A stretch of 64,000 nucleotides of DNA from Rhinopithecus roxellana (Eukaryota; Chordata; Mammalia; Primates; Cercopithecidae): positions 138,049,808-138,113,807 of the forward strand of contig NC_044556.1 in the NCBI RefSeq assembly GCF_007565055.1, in the 5' to 3' direction. Position 1 is the stretch's first letter; each line of letters begins with the position of its first letter. Below, piece by piece: positions 10,506-23,235 of this stretch. Below the pieces are notes generated by a model. That model searched no databases. It was given only the letters and a program-made list of their open reading frames with translations, and had not been told where the DNA came from. The position numbers and the translations under genes are program-made.

Positions 10506-12270
10506 TCATTTGGTTTAATAAATGGCAAGCAGGCAAGTATGCATTTGGTTACAATCACTATACAGTATTTTCCACTATTTCTGATAATAGTCCTTGTTCT
10601 TTAACTATTTCACACAACTGTCTTCTTGCTTGCATGGCTTCTGAGGAGAAGTTGATGTCATTCTTATCCTTGTTTCACTATAGGTGTGGTATCCACCATT
10701 CCCCTCCCGCTTAACTTCTCTATCCCTGCTTCAGCTTCTTGGAAGACTTTTTTTCTATGTTTTATTTCCTGCTTTTAAAGTGTTATAGGTTTAGGTGAAT
10801 ATTTATTTGATTTTTTTCTCTGGTTTATGTTCTCTGAGCTTCCTAGATCGGTGGTTTGGTGTCTGTTACCAATTTGGAAAGTTCTTGATCATTGTTACTT
10901 TGAATGTTTCTTTTGATCCTTTCTTCTTCTAGTACTCAAATTACACATGTGTGTTCTGTACATTTTGAAATTGTCTCAGTTATTGGACATGCTGTAATAT
11001 TTTTCTAATTTTTATTGCTCTTTAAATTTTAGTTTGTAAAGTTTACATTGGTATACATTCAAGCCCACTGATTATTTCCTCAGTTGTGTTTAATTTTTTA
11101 ATGAGCCCATCAAAGTTGTTCTTCATTTCTGTTGTACCGTTTTTGATTTCTAGTATTTCCTATTGACTATCAGAATTTCCATGTCTTTTTTACATTACTC
11201 ATCTGCTCTTCAATGTTACCTATTAATTCTATTAAAAGCCCTTAACATATTTAAATTTCCTACCAAATAGTTTCAACATCTGTATCATATCTGAGTCTGG
11301 TTCTGATTCTCGCTCTGTCTCTTTATACTGTATTTCTTTCTTGCCTTTTAGCTTATCTTGTAATTTTTTGTTGAAGGCCACACATGATCATATATTTGGT
11401 AAAAGAAATTGAGGTAACTGGGTCTTTTATTATGAAGTTTATGTAAATCTGGCTAGGATCTGGGCTGTATTTAATATTTCTTAAAGATGTAGGTGTCAGA
11501 GATTTCAGTTCTCCCCAGTATTTTGTTTTTTCTCCTTTTGCCTTTGGTTTCTCTAAGATTCCTTTTTCAATTATCTCTATTTTGCAACTCTCAGTTATAA
11601 TCTAATGTTATTATACTAATGTGTTAGTAAGGTATGAGTCAGGGAAGTTTTCCATAATCTTATGATAAAATATTATTTTATTTGCAGCCAGAGTCTCTGG
11701 GCTTTGGAAATGTTTCTCAGCTATTTTTTTTTTCTTTCTTTTGGTGAAACTGGAAAGCTAGATGGGTTTGAAGTTTATAGTAAAATTACTTTTGGAAAAT
11801 AGACCTTTGTTATGGCAAATGTTCTGAGTACTTTCAAAATAATAATTTTTCTCCTGTCTAGGATCTTCACCCTGAGAATATGACGTGTTTCAGAGAAATA
11901 AAACTCATGAAGATGTTGAGGCCTCACCTAAGAGTGGACCCATAGGAGTTTCTCACTCTCAAGCTAATCTAAACTCAGCCTCCAGCAATTAATCAAAATT
12001 ACTTTTTAATTGTTCCTACCAGTTTACAGATCCAGCAGCTTCTGTTCCAAGTAAGTTGTAAGCTGATATTGGCTGTGATTCTCTGTATTCACCCATCTTT
12101 CCAGATTTCTCAGTGGCAGTCGCTCTGTGACCTCAATTTTCTGACAGGTCTAAAACAAGTTATTGATTTTTAGGTTGCTGAGGTTTTCTCTTGTTGTAAG
12201 AATGGGAGTGACGACTTCCAAGCTTTTTACATGTCCGAGCTGAAACCAGAGTTCTCATTCATTGAATTTT
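10506..12270 (-). mobile_element. L1M fragment, antisense ORF2 5' part / ORF1 / 5' region
   Basis: Continues the antisense L1 with 'gcttctgaggagaagttgat', 'gatttctagtatttcctatt', 'tctgtatcatatctgagtct', 'ttttttgttgaaggccacac', and ends near 'gggagtgacgacttccaagc', a phrase I associate with old L1ME 5' ends. Together with the three upstream pieces this is one L1 more than 3 kb long, inserted antisense, 3'-truncated near the RT domain and split by LTRs. Confidence 0.7.
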
Positions 12271-12344
12271 TATTATGTAAATTTACATTGAGAAATTAAG
12301 TTTAAAACTATAGCTATTTTGATGGCTTAAGACTTTCATTTTCT

Positions 12345-12392
<48 letters not shown>

Positions 12393-13311
12393 GTGAGGGA
12401 TAAACATGAACAGTTCACTATCTGATCATTTATCTTTGTCCTGGAAAGTCCATGATCTAGCAGGCACTTGAAAAGATTCCTGCTGCTTTTAACTGTGACT
12501 GACCACATTTTGCCTCTAAAGTTAAAATTTGTTACTTTTTCTCAGAAATCCTCTTCAGTGGAAATCTCATCATACATCTACTTTCTTTGCTTAAACAGAA
12601 CAGTCACAAAAGTACTTTGCTGAGAAACTGGTCTTTCCTTCTTTGATGTCATTCTCAACATCTTTTTGATTAAAATGTTTTCAGTGGCTTCCTATGGGTC
12701 ATAGTTAAGGGTTGGTAGAGAAAGCTACATGTAGTACATCTGTTCTAATATTTCTTACTCTTCAAATCGCAGGAATCAGGAAATTTCTCGCATTCCAGTT
12801 TTATTTAATAAAGTCACCAATTAATACAATATTTAGTCAGGTAACTATAAATCAATTACTTTAGATCTTTGTGTTAACACATTGACTTTAGAATCTCTAG
12901 TATTTGCATCTATGTCAATAAATTTAATCACATCTGAAATGGTATTTTTTCCTTTTGGATCTAGTATCTTCAGAATCTACTGACTTATATATTTCACCAT
13001 TTTTCAACTAACTTGTTAGGAAAATTTTGTATTGTGTATATTGCTGTGCAAACCTTTTCTTAATTTTCTTAGTGTTTCCTTCCTTACACCAGACTCATGG
13101 TGATATTAGACTCTGTTTATAAGATTAGCAAGGTGGCTAACGGGACATAAGAAGAATTGGATTTCTCTTGACAGGTAGTTGTCTCAGGAAGGTTTTTCAC
13201 AGGGTCTTAAAACAAGGAAAGAACAGCTTCATTGTACAGAGGAGGAGGTTAATGAGGCTTAGTGAAATTTGTGGATTCAGGGAAATTTGAGTGATCTGAA
13301 TCTTCCCGTAT
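12271..13311. other. Unassigned stretch with a long T tract
   Basis: No gene or recognisable family. It contains an uninterrupted T39 tract at 12349-12387 with no Alu or L1 body next to it, then plain AT-rich sequence. Confidence 0.4.
12349..12387. repeat. Poly(T) tract, 39 bp
   Basis: Pure T run. It could be the tail of a minus-strand retrocopy whose body has decayed, but none is visible to its right. Confidence 0.95.
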
Positions 13312-13695
13312 TGTATTAGTTCGTTCTCACATTTCTATAAAGAACTATCTGAGACTGAATAATTTGTAAAGAAAAGAGGTTTAATTGGCTCATGATTCCA
13401 CAGGTTATAAAGGAAGCATGGTGGGGAAGACCTCAGGAAACTTACAATCATGGCAGAAGGTAAAGGGGAAGCAGGCATGTCCTTCGTGGCTGGAGCAGGA
13501 GGAAGAGAGTGAAGAGGGATGTGCTACACACTTTTAAACAACCAGATCTCATGAAAACTCATTCACTATCGTGAGAACAGCAAGGGGGATGTCCACCCTC
13601 ATGATTCAGTCACCTCCCACCAGGTCCCTCCTCCAACACTGAGAATTATTATTTGACATGAGATTTGGGTGGGGACACAGATCCAAACCATATCA
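13312..13695 (-). mobile_element. MaLR solo LTR (MST/THE1 type)
   Basis: Reverse complement of the family seen at 1792. It opens TGTATTAGTTCGTTCTCACA, has 'tcccaccaggtccctcctcc' and 'gagatttgggtggggacaca', and closes 'ccaaaccatatCA'. Full-length at 384 bp. Flanking 5-mers do not match. Confidence 0.88.
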
Positions 13696-15369
13696 CATGT
13701 CTTCCTTCCTTTCAATAAAGTCCACAGAGTTATATTCTTCCTCAGTAATGCCCTCAGTTACCTTAAGGAATGTGGTCAGTGTTTAGATAAAAAATAAATG
13801 AATATACAACAATTTACAGTGTCAATTGTTGAGTTTAATTTTTGGCTATATTAATGCCCTGGCAGTAAATATCAGGAGATTCTTTAGAATACTCATACAA
13901 ATTTTATTGTTCTCAGACTATGCCTTGATCTGAGAGTTTAAAACTTTGACTATGTAGTTTCTTTTCCTTAAGCCTTCCTACACAATTAAAAGCACAGACC
14001 AATTACATTCTTATATAGGAAAGTTTAATGTAGTGTCAAATGAGTAACCTCTTGATCTCTTCATAGCTTTGCTTTCAACAACTATTTTATTCATTGTACT
14101 TACAAGAAATGTATTTATTTATTTTGCCACTGCATGTCATGTGTTAAGATCTCATGCCAGCACCCGTGCAAGTTGTGTTCCTACTCTCTATGGGACTGAA
14201 CTGACCAGATAACCACCAATTTAATTAAAGTTCTGTTGCTTGAAACCTCTTACATTCTCACTTGTGTATGCTTTGTCACTTTAGTGGCAACAAGAAAATT
14301 CACTCTGTCTCATTTACTGAGATAGAATTTGTTGAAGAATATTGGGAAGAGGTTCATAAATAGAAACACATTCTTTTCCTCCGGAAACACTACCCCAAGT
14401 CCAGCCAGAGAACTGGCCTCTTGAGAAAATAGTTTGTATTGCCTGTATAAAACCACTTTCTATCCCGATGGCTGCAACAATTTCACTTCTGCCTCAACAA
14501 GAAAATCACATGACTCCTGACGTTCTTCAAGTTCTCTGTTGGCAACTGCACTAGCAACACAGGAGTTGCTATACAAAAAGTTTGCCACCAGTTACCTACT
14601 ATGAGTCACGTTTCTGTGTGCCTGATTGGCATGTAGGTCACATACCCATCTTTTATTTGCTAGGGTGTCTGAGAATTCAAATTCTTCCTTCCATTATTTG
14701 TGAGAGACAGGACAGATGGAAATTTCACCAGTTATGGAAATACTACTCAACAGGCCATCACATAAATGACAAATGTCAATGACAGTCACCAGCTACTACA
14801 AACCTCACTCTTACTTACCCATTTTTATTTTTAGTTACCTTTGCTTTTGCTCCCCTTCTAAGGCAGCATCTAACCACAGACTTGCACTGTTGACTGCTGT
14901 CATAACTGCTGGCTTCAGCATTCACTGTGTATTGCATTATTGCTGAAAGTTTATCTTTTTTCCTGTTTTCTTGAGTGGACTCAATGTATGACCCTACTAC
15001 AAGCAAACAGTACAAACAAGAGGCTAATAATAAGTTTGATAGATAGTTTTATTCATTGGGAATTCAGACTTTAAATTATAACTGAGAGTTTGATAATTTT
15101 TGGTTTTGAAAATTTTCCCCTTTTAAACAGGATTCCTTCTTTGGCCACAGGCCAGAATTAATGATGTGAAGAGAGTAACAGCATCATTAAAGACCCTAGC
15201 TCCAGGATGCTGGCATTGGTCTCTACTTTTGCAGGCAGTGAGCCTACCACACCTGTTATCAAAAGAGGTGCTCAGGCCACAGAGCAAGCAACAACAGAGA
15301 CAATCCCAGCAGGAGGACTCCAGCTGCCAAGAGCATATAATTATCTCTGCTCTCTAGAGCATGCTTTTT
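13696..15369. other. Unassigned stretch, no gene seen
   Basis: AT-rich, without a firm repeat match. Small open frames (for example 14582-14782) have no coding signature. Segments near 14590-14760 have the feel of an old interspersed repeat, but I cannot name one. Confidence 0.3.
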
Positions 15370-15530
15370 AAACCGAGGATTGTTGAAAAATATACATGCT
15401 GGGTCCTACCCTATCCAATGTACTGATTTGCTATGCCTGAGTTAGTACTTGGAAACCTATAATTTATAAACATATGAATCAATGTTTCATGTGATCCCAA
15501 AGTAAGTTCTTTGTTGAAAAATACTGTTCT
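15370..15530 (+). mobile_element. MER5A-like hAT-Charlie fragment
   Basis: 'gttgaaaaatatacatgctg' followed by 'ggtcctaccctatcc', 'tgtactgatttgctatgcc' and 'catgtgatcccaaag' follows the MER5A order (tgaaaaatacagatgctgggcccc...gattctgatgca...). It is a small non-autonomous DNA transposon, strongly diverged. Confidence 0.6.
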
Positions 15531-17214
15531 GATGGAAGAGAAGATATTTTTTGTGGGGATAAGAATGGGAGGGCTACAATATTTGGTTAATGGCCTACAA
15601 CGAAAGACAAGAAAGAGAGAAATAAGTGTGCATGCCTTAGCTGTAATATAAGAAGAAACTCTGCATATAAGTTGGGGGTATCCAAGGTTGAAAGCAATGG
15701 TCAAAAAGAATTACAGCTCTACTTCTTCAATATTCTGGCAATCAAAATAATGAATTAACCATAAAATTATCTAAATTATCATTACAATGAACAGATTGCA
15801 ATAGTTTTATATCACTTTCGAGTTATAGAAGTTTGTTCTCTATGTTTCTTTAGCAAAATTCTCTTTATTAATAATATTCTTTTGTAAGGCAGTTAATTAG
15901 CTGAGGGCTATAACTTTAGACGTGAGGCAGATTTTTTGAGTTATCTTTTCAGAAGATAATTAATTTTTGATTTGTATTATTTAATCACATGGGGTGTATG
16001 GTTCCTGTTATTTTGAATGCAAATCATTCTATAAAGTAAAATGTGGGGAGGAGACCATGAATGTGTAACTTTTAATAGAACATATTTGTTTTGATATTTC
16101 ATCTTTTCTTTCTTTAGCTATCTTCCCTGAGGTTCTAAACCCTAAAGTCTAATTAAATATTAATAAGGACAAATGCTATTTCACACATATTTCCCTCTAA
16201 CAGCTCTTTTAGAAATGTAAAGGGAATCAGCAAGTTTTATTTCTACCGGTAGATCTTCCTACATTCAAATGTTATTGATTTTGTTTTCTTTCCTGAAGAA
16301 ATTGATAGGATCTTTATAAGAGAAAAAACCATAGCGTTTTAAAACCTGAACAACAAAATCTGTTGAAGGTACAGATATTAACCTCTATGTATTGAGGGCA
16401 GAGTTAAGTTGATTAGTTATCTGTTCTCGATTTGGGGGGGCTCCGTGTTCCTGTTGACCCCTTTTGTTCAGTGCCTTGTGTTGAAGCTCCTGAGTTTTTA
16501 ATCCCACATATCCTAGCACAGTCTGTATTAGAGATATAATCACTCAACTGTCAAATCTATTTTGAAAAGGATTTTTGAGAGAGAATACAGCGATTTATTC
16601 TTTACTTTTCTAAAATGATCTTTTCTAACAATCTCACTGCAAGCACACACAAGGGATAGTGTAATACAATCTCTGACAGCCTTAGTTTGCTAACCTTATC
16701 CAATAAAGAGATTCTTCTTACAAAGGTTTATCGTATTACCTCATCTCATGGTGGTATTGCACTCTTTGAAAAGAAATATCACCTGCTCAGAGAAATGTTA
16801 AAAAAATATATATATGTCCTTGAAGGGTAAATACGTATTCCAGTGTTTTCAGGGTAACACAAGTAATGCAGCAGGCATCTTATACTGTCACATCGTTATT
16901 CTACTATCATACACAATACACAAATGCATACCTTTCATTGACTGTAAAGTGCACAATAATCAACCCAATCAGAGCAAAAATATTTACTTGTCATAAAGAT
17001 TGAATGACACAGATTTCCCTCCAACTCTGTAACTGGAGCATCAGGTACTCTAAATTAACAATGCCATGGAGTGTGGGCACAGTAAGAAGGTATGAAGAAC
17101 ATGAAAACAAGAAAATTCCAGGTTGTGATATGAACAGATCATAAAATCAAATTCAAAGAAACAACAATGTTGTTGTGCTTTTTAAAACACATGAAAGCAG
17201 CCTCAGGGTTTGAA
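15531..17214. other. Unassigned AT-rich stretch
   Basis: No gene, RNA or recognised repeat. Short AT runs only. Confidence 0.4.
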
Positions 17215-17715
17215 TGATAGCTAGCATTTTAATATTCTGAATATTTTGTTCTGAAACCTTCACCCCATAGGTGAGGGTAGGATCCTCACACAAATAGTAC
17301 ATGGTGGATGAGCACACACTCCTGACACCATACAGATGAGATGGCAGTTTATTAGTCACGTGCATCCTGGGAGAGGAGGGCACTGCCTTCCATGCAGGGC
17401 CGCATAGGGTTAGAACTCAGGAAGAGAGTGAACAAGGGCTGTAGGAAGCAAGCTTTGTAGTAACAAGAAAATGAGGTAACCTTGACTACCACAGACTTAT
17501 TTGAATAATTCTTCTGGGTGTAGAATAACTTAAGTTCACTACTCAGGGATAAGCAAGCACTGGGCTTTTCCTTGTGAAAAGAAGCATCATTTGGCTAGGG
17601 GATCTTATCTAGAGGGTGGAAGGGGGAGGGAAACTGGTGATTTTGGTCGTCTGAAACCTTCCTGGTTTCCCCGGGTATCAAGGAAGCACTTAATATAGAA
17701 TTTTAATTTCAGGCC
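17215..17715 (-). mobile_element. Candidate LTR (ERVL-like), family not recognised
   Basis: GC-balanced block in AT-rich DNA. On the minus strand it carries 'cgtgactaataaactgcc' (poly(A) signal) followed by 'ctgtatggtgtcaggagtgt', the layout of an LTR R/U5 end. Both boundaries are approximate and no target duplication was seen. It could be another old retroelement class. Confidence 0.35.
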
Positions 17716-17921
17716 TCATACCACAATTTAAAATAAAATTATAGTGACTATGTAGTATTCCATACGATTCTCTTCTCATTTTGATAAGCATATCCCTGGT
17801 GAATACCATCAGGAAATAAACGAACCCATGAGGAATTTCAGTTTTCAAAATTTGTGCTTACTTGGTTTTTTCATCATGAAGACATTATTTATTTCTGAAG
17901 TAAAATCTAACTTCACTATGC

Positions 17922-18215
17922 AAAAGGGCACAGTGGCTCAAGCCTGTAATCCCAGCACTTTGAGAGGCCAAGGCAGGTAGATCACGAGGTCAGGAGATCG
18001 AGACCATCCTGGCTAACACGGTGAAACCCCGTCTCTACTAAAAAAAAATTAGCTGGGCGTGCTGGCGGGTGCCTGTAGTCCCAGCTACTTGGGAGGCTGA
18101 GGCAGGAGAATGGTGTGAACCCGGGAGGCGGAGCTTGTAGTGAGGTGAGATCCCGCCACTGCTCTCCAGCCTGGGCTATAGAGCGAGACCCCATCTCAAA
18201 AAAAAAAAAAAAAAA
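17922..18215 (+). mobile_element. AluY element, slightly 5'-truncated
   Basis: 'atcacgaggtcaggagatcg' and 'cctggctaacacggtgaaac' plus 'gggaggcggagcttgtagtg' are AluY features. The first bases of the left monomer are missing or altered ('aaaagggcacagtggctcaa'). The tail is about 18 A. No clear target duplication. The minus-strand open frame across it is antisense Alu. Confidence 0.93.
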
Positions 18216-19845
18216 GTTGATATTAATATGAAAGGTATGTTTTACTATGTCCACATAGCAGACCTGTGAATTTTTCATAAAACAGATTAATAAAGAGAAA
18301 TCATAAAGTTGGGTGTCAAAAGGACAGTGTTTCACACGCAACATTGCTTCATTAGGAGGTTGCTTCCATGTAGAATCAGGTAATAGCTGCTGTTCTTTCT
18401 TATTCTTTCTAGCGGAACAATGCCTAGCACTATGGATATATTATGGGCATTTAGTTCTGCCCTCCAGAATTATTCCCACTCTGTTTGCTAGTTTAATTAA
18501 TGTGATTTCTTTGTAAGACAATCAGATTCAAAACAGCAAACATTTTAAAATCATATATTATTTCATTACATTTTGATCTAAGATTTTAGAATGACTCTTA
18601 AGTCATTAAAAATATAAAAGCATTTTGCGATAATATTACAAGAAAATTTACTCTGTCTCATTTACTGAACATTTTGCATGTCTCATTTTGCATGAACGCT
18701 TCACTGCAAAATTTTTGCACACTACACTTCAGAAACCATTAAGACATGGCTAGTGGTACACAGTATTCCATTTTAAAAACTGTCTTTTCACCAGGCATTA
18801 CATGTAATGAGAATTATAACTCAATGTAGTTAAATATACTCACCATTAAGCTATATTATATCAGGAACACAACATTGTAATCTAAAGAAAATAAAAATAG
18901 CTTTGTTTGAAAGTTTATAGAAGTGTTCTACTACTAAAATTTATAGAGTTAAGCATGTAAACATTCTCTTCAAAATAAACTATTGCCTTTGAAATTAACA
19001 ACTTGTGCATTACATATGTTCTTCCAACTGAATAATGTTATTTCAAAAATAAAATAGAATGCTGGCTGTAGAACATAACCACATCCATGCTAAAAAAAAC
19101 AATGCTAGCCATGTTGCACCTCAAATGTGGCACAATTTACATCTCTTGTGTGGCAGGAGATGGTCCTACCCATATTACTAATTTCCTGTGCTAAAGTTTA
19201 AAAATAAATCCTATAATTTTAAAGGCTTTAGCTCATGAGCAGACACATAGTTTAATATAACTAGATACAAAGCTTAAGAACTTTACTATAACGTTGAATT
19301 TGTGATATTGTTTCAGTTGTCATGCGCATAATTATATGTAACAGAAAATCAATGTTAAATTGCCATAAACAATAAAGTTTTATTATTGTCTTGGGAAGTT
19401 GAAATACTCTGGGTTTCATGTAGTTGAAACCTGAGTTTCAGGCATGGGTTAGTTAGGTGATGGGATACTGTCAGACCTACTATCCTCTAAGGTCTTCTAA
19501 ATAGGAACTTTTGCCTAATCCTTGCTCTTATTGTGTCAATTTAGCCTACGTGGACACCACTGAAGAAATCATGCTGGGTAGAGGAATTCCAAGTATCTAC
19601 TAATGTAAATTGGAGGTTGCTTTTTGACATAATGACTCTAGCCAAGGGAGTGGCATTACCTTGACTGGCTTAGATCACCGAAGAGCCTGCGATAGGGTCA
19701 AATTCTGACTAGATAAAATGGAACTTGAAGATAATCACAATATCGACAAAATGATAATAAAGTGGCATAAGTGGTGTCACAGAAGTTCTTCATGAAATGT
19801 AAATAATGCTTATTTTTTTACAAAATATTACAAACTAAAATTGAA

Positions 19846-19887
<42 letters not shown>

Positions 19888-20159
19888 CGCGCGTGCGCTT
19901 TTGATTGTAGAATAGAATGTATCCTCTTCACATCTTGGGGAAAATAAATTTGTTATAACATGATGCTTTTAATACCTGGCATTATTAAGTGTGCTATTTG
20001 GAAAGCACACTTTTCACAAGGAAAAACAATTTGCAAGGACTACTTTTTGTTATTGATTTTTCCAACAAACTAATATAATTTAATAGAAAATGGAAAAATG
20101 AGAATCAGTAAAGAACAAAAGTAATATCACAGTTAATTCAGACTCAGAGGTCAATCTAA
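18216..20159. other. Unassigned AT-rich stretch with a (TG)n(CG)n tract
   Basis: No gene or firm repeat apart from the microsatellite at 19846-19898. Confidence 0.4.
19846..19898. repeat. (TG)n-(CG)n alternating tract
   Basis: About 53 bp of uninterrupted alternating purine-pyrimidine. A TG run passes into CG repeats at 19879-19893. Such tracts readily form Z-DNA. Confidence 0.95.
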
Positions 20160-20535
20160 CAATGCGTGGTATTTTTCAGTCTTTTTTCTATGTATAAATA
20201 TAGTTATAAAATTTTAAAAATGAATCTGGAATCATATGGCATGTGTGTTTTCTCAAATTATAATTACTTCACACATAATATTAAATTATAAGTATTCTAC
20301 ATGGATTGTCATTAAATATTCTTCCAAGTCCTGTTTAATCAGTGCATATTGCAGGTAATGGATTTACCTGTGATATTTAACCATTCCCCTTATTGTTTAG
20401 TCATCATTCTCACTACTGCAATGAAAAACCTTACTGATAAACCTTTGTTCATATCCTAGAATATTTATTATTTTAGGATCTATTTTTCTTTAGAAACACC
20501 ATTTCTATTTTAGGAATATACTTTCCAGTTTTCCT
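20160..20535 (-). mobile_element. L1M 3'-end fragment, antisense
   Basis: Follows the old-L1 antisense 3' order: 'ggaatcatatggcatgtgtg', 'tatttaaccattcccctta', 'ctactgcaatgaaaaacctt', 'tttattattttaggatct'. Strongly diverged, so subfamily unclear. Confidence 0.5.
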
Positions 20536-23069
20536 TTAATGTGTGGCATTAAATAATTGGCACCTTAATGAGAATCCAATTGAAACATGAATACTTTAGC
20601 TGCCCTATTCTTAATCCCTTTTGATTTTGATCCATAGCAATTTGATGATTCCAACATTCAACTCTTGGGTATGATAAATGCTATTTTGTAAATGCTTATG
20701 ATTTTCTTGCTTCAGAGGTTAAAAAATAAAGGCATAAATCTCATAAATGTCCAAGATTTACTGTAGAATATATTGGGTTTGAGGGACTATCAAGGGAAGT
20801 GAAAGGGAGGGGAGACATCAAGAGGATATCTGATAATGTTCTGTATTCTTCTAAAATATTTTACCTTTAAATGTCGTATCACTGGTTCAAATCAACAGTT
20901 GGCTTTGATATTTCTTCAGTGTTTTTTCTACATAGAAGTCTAAAAAGAGTATATTATTTTTATAATAGGGGCATGTTCTACAGCATCCTAGTTTTGAAAA
21001 CACATTTTGCAATTTATCAGAGTTTAAGCTTTTAAAATGGTACATTAAAAAAATGAAAGCTTTTGATGAAGCTTCATTCCAGAAATGATTCAAAAATGGA
21101 AGAAACTATTTTATTTAATAAAATAGTATCATTGGTTGCATTCTTATTTTATATGCTTCAAACGAAATATCTGTATAATGCTTTCGAAAATGAGAAAAGG
21201 TTTTGCTTACATTTTGAACACATATCCCTGTCTAGCTCTTTATTGGGTGAGGTTTAATATTCTATTCATTCCATGCTTTGGATAAAACAGTGTAGTTTTA
21301 TTCTTCTGCCTCTTTCAGTATCAAAATAGGCTGACAAAATAAATAAAATACTTTGTTAAATTTCAAGAGAAAATTCAATATCTATTGTTATTTTGAATGG
21401 CAAGACATTTATCTTACAAGTTCATATGGCGAAGTGAAAATGGAAAACAAGCCTGATTGCCAAATATGGATTTGTCAGTTATGAGAAAGATACCCCAAAA
21501 ATATAAAGAAAAATAATTATAATTATCTATGTTTAATATGAAAATTAATCTGTCCAAATTGCTTTTATTGTTTCCCCAGTCTCCTGTCCTTCTATCTGAA
21601 TGAAGCAGGTACTTATAATTACATGCAATGGTGCACAGGGTCCTCCTTTCTCCCTGATACCAAGCTTTAATGAATTTCATTATTCTTTTTTAATTTACAT
21701 ACTCTTGAAGAATAAAGATTCCCCAAATCATTAACTAATTTGATATGTCTGCAATACCAATTCAATTGTCTGGTCCCCTGAGATTTTCAAATATCTTGTT
21801 CAAACACCTCTTAACTTAGTTTCTTAATTAGATACATCGTGATGGATGGGCTTTTATATCACAATCTCAAAGGGACAGTGAATCAGCCTAATTTTTATGA
21901 CAATTTAGGAGACTTAGATTAAGAGTCATTTAAACATTCAAGGCAGAATTTGTAAAGAAATATTCAGGGTCTTATGAATAAGTGTTATTATTATATATGA
22001 TAAATGTTAAGGATGCTGATTATATTCTTAGTGAATAATAAATCTTCCTCAATGAGATTTAAAAAAATATGTGTCATTTGGTTATAAAGAAAAATAATAC
22101 TTTACGAAGACATTGGATATACAGAGAAAATAATTAAGATATTAGGGATTGTAACAAACAATATATATTGTCAAAGTTTTTTAGATTTTCAAAGGGCTTA
22201 TTTTTCACTTAGCCTATTGTATGTCATTTTTCTATGTTAATCCTTCTATTTTGAAATAAATTGTTATGTAAAATCATACGCCCATCTTAAAAAACAAGAT
22301 TGTAAAAGAGTTTTACATGTTTTGCTAAAGTGGTCTGTATTTTATAACGATACCATTACATGTCTGATTTTGAGAATATAATGTTAAATGTAAAATATCA
22401 CAATTCTATTTTATAGATCATGTTTTAGAGAATACGATTTAAACACTTTGATAACTTTATGCATATTAAAAACCTTATTTTTAATATGTGACAAGTTCTC
22501 TCTTGTCACTGAGAAGAAAATGACAGCCTGTATATAGTGTCACTTCTTATAAACTAATGAATAAAATCTACTTTAAAAGTTATGGTACTGATAATTTTAG
22601 AGGGATATTGGAAATACTAATTTTGTCATATGACATCATTTATAAGGAACTGCCAAAAAGTGGGTGCTCAATATTTATATACTAAATAAAATAATTCTAC
22701 AGTACATTTTCATCATGTACTAAATTATTCATATTTATTCATATTTTCAGCCTGGCAAGGAATTGTAGTGGTGGTGAAGTGATACATTTATGTTTAAAAA
22801 GCCAGAATGATTACAAACAGAAAGTTAATTAAACCTTAATATTCTCACACATTTTTATTTGATATAATTTAATAAACTATAATCTTTATCTTTATAGTAT
22901 GCACTCTTTTGTATGGAACTCCACTATGAAGCAATTTGTGTTAGGTGATGCCTCAAGACAAAATGATGGCTTTTCTAATACAACCAGTAGATTAATGTGC
23001 ATTAGTTTAAAGTCACTGAGGTCTGGAATTTCTGGAAATGACCTATTAGACTCTCATGAAGGAAAGAGA
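20536..23069. other. Unassigned AT-rich stretch
   Basis: About 2.5 kb of AT-rich DNA with no recognised repeat and only short chance open frames. This is the longest featureless part of the window. Confidence 0.45.
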
Positions 23070-23235
23070 ATGATAAAGTGGTAAGAACATCAAATTGGAA
23101 TCAGAACTTGGGCTTAAAGTTTCTCCCATTATTAACTTTGGAGAATAATTTCAACTTCTGAGATATCAGCTTCCTTATCTGTAATCTAAGAAGACTAGTA
23201 AAGGCCCTTTTAATTAGTAAGATTCGCTGAATCTA
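23070..23235 (+). mobile_element. MIR fragment
   Basis: 'tggaatcagaacttgggctt', 'cttctgagatatcagcttcc' and 'ttatctgtaatctaagaag' match the MIR core and 3' order (tcagacctgggtt...cctcagtttcctcatctgtaaaat). Confidence 0.6.
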
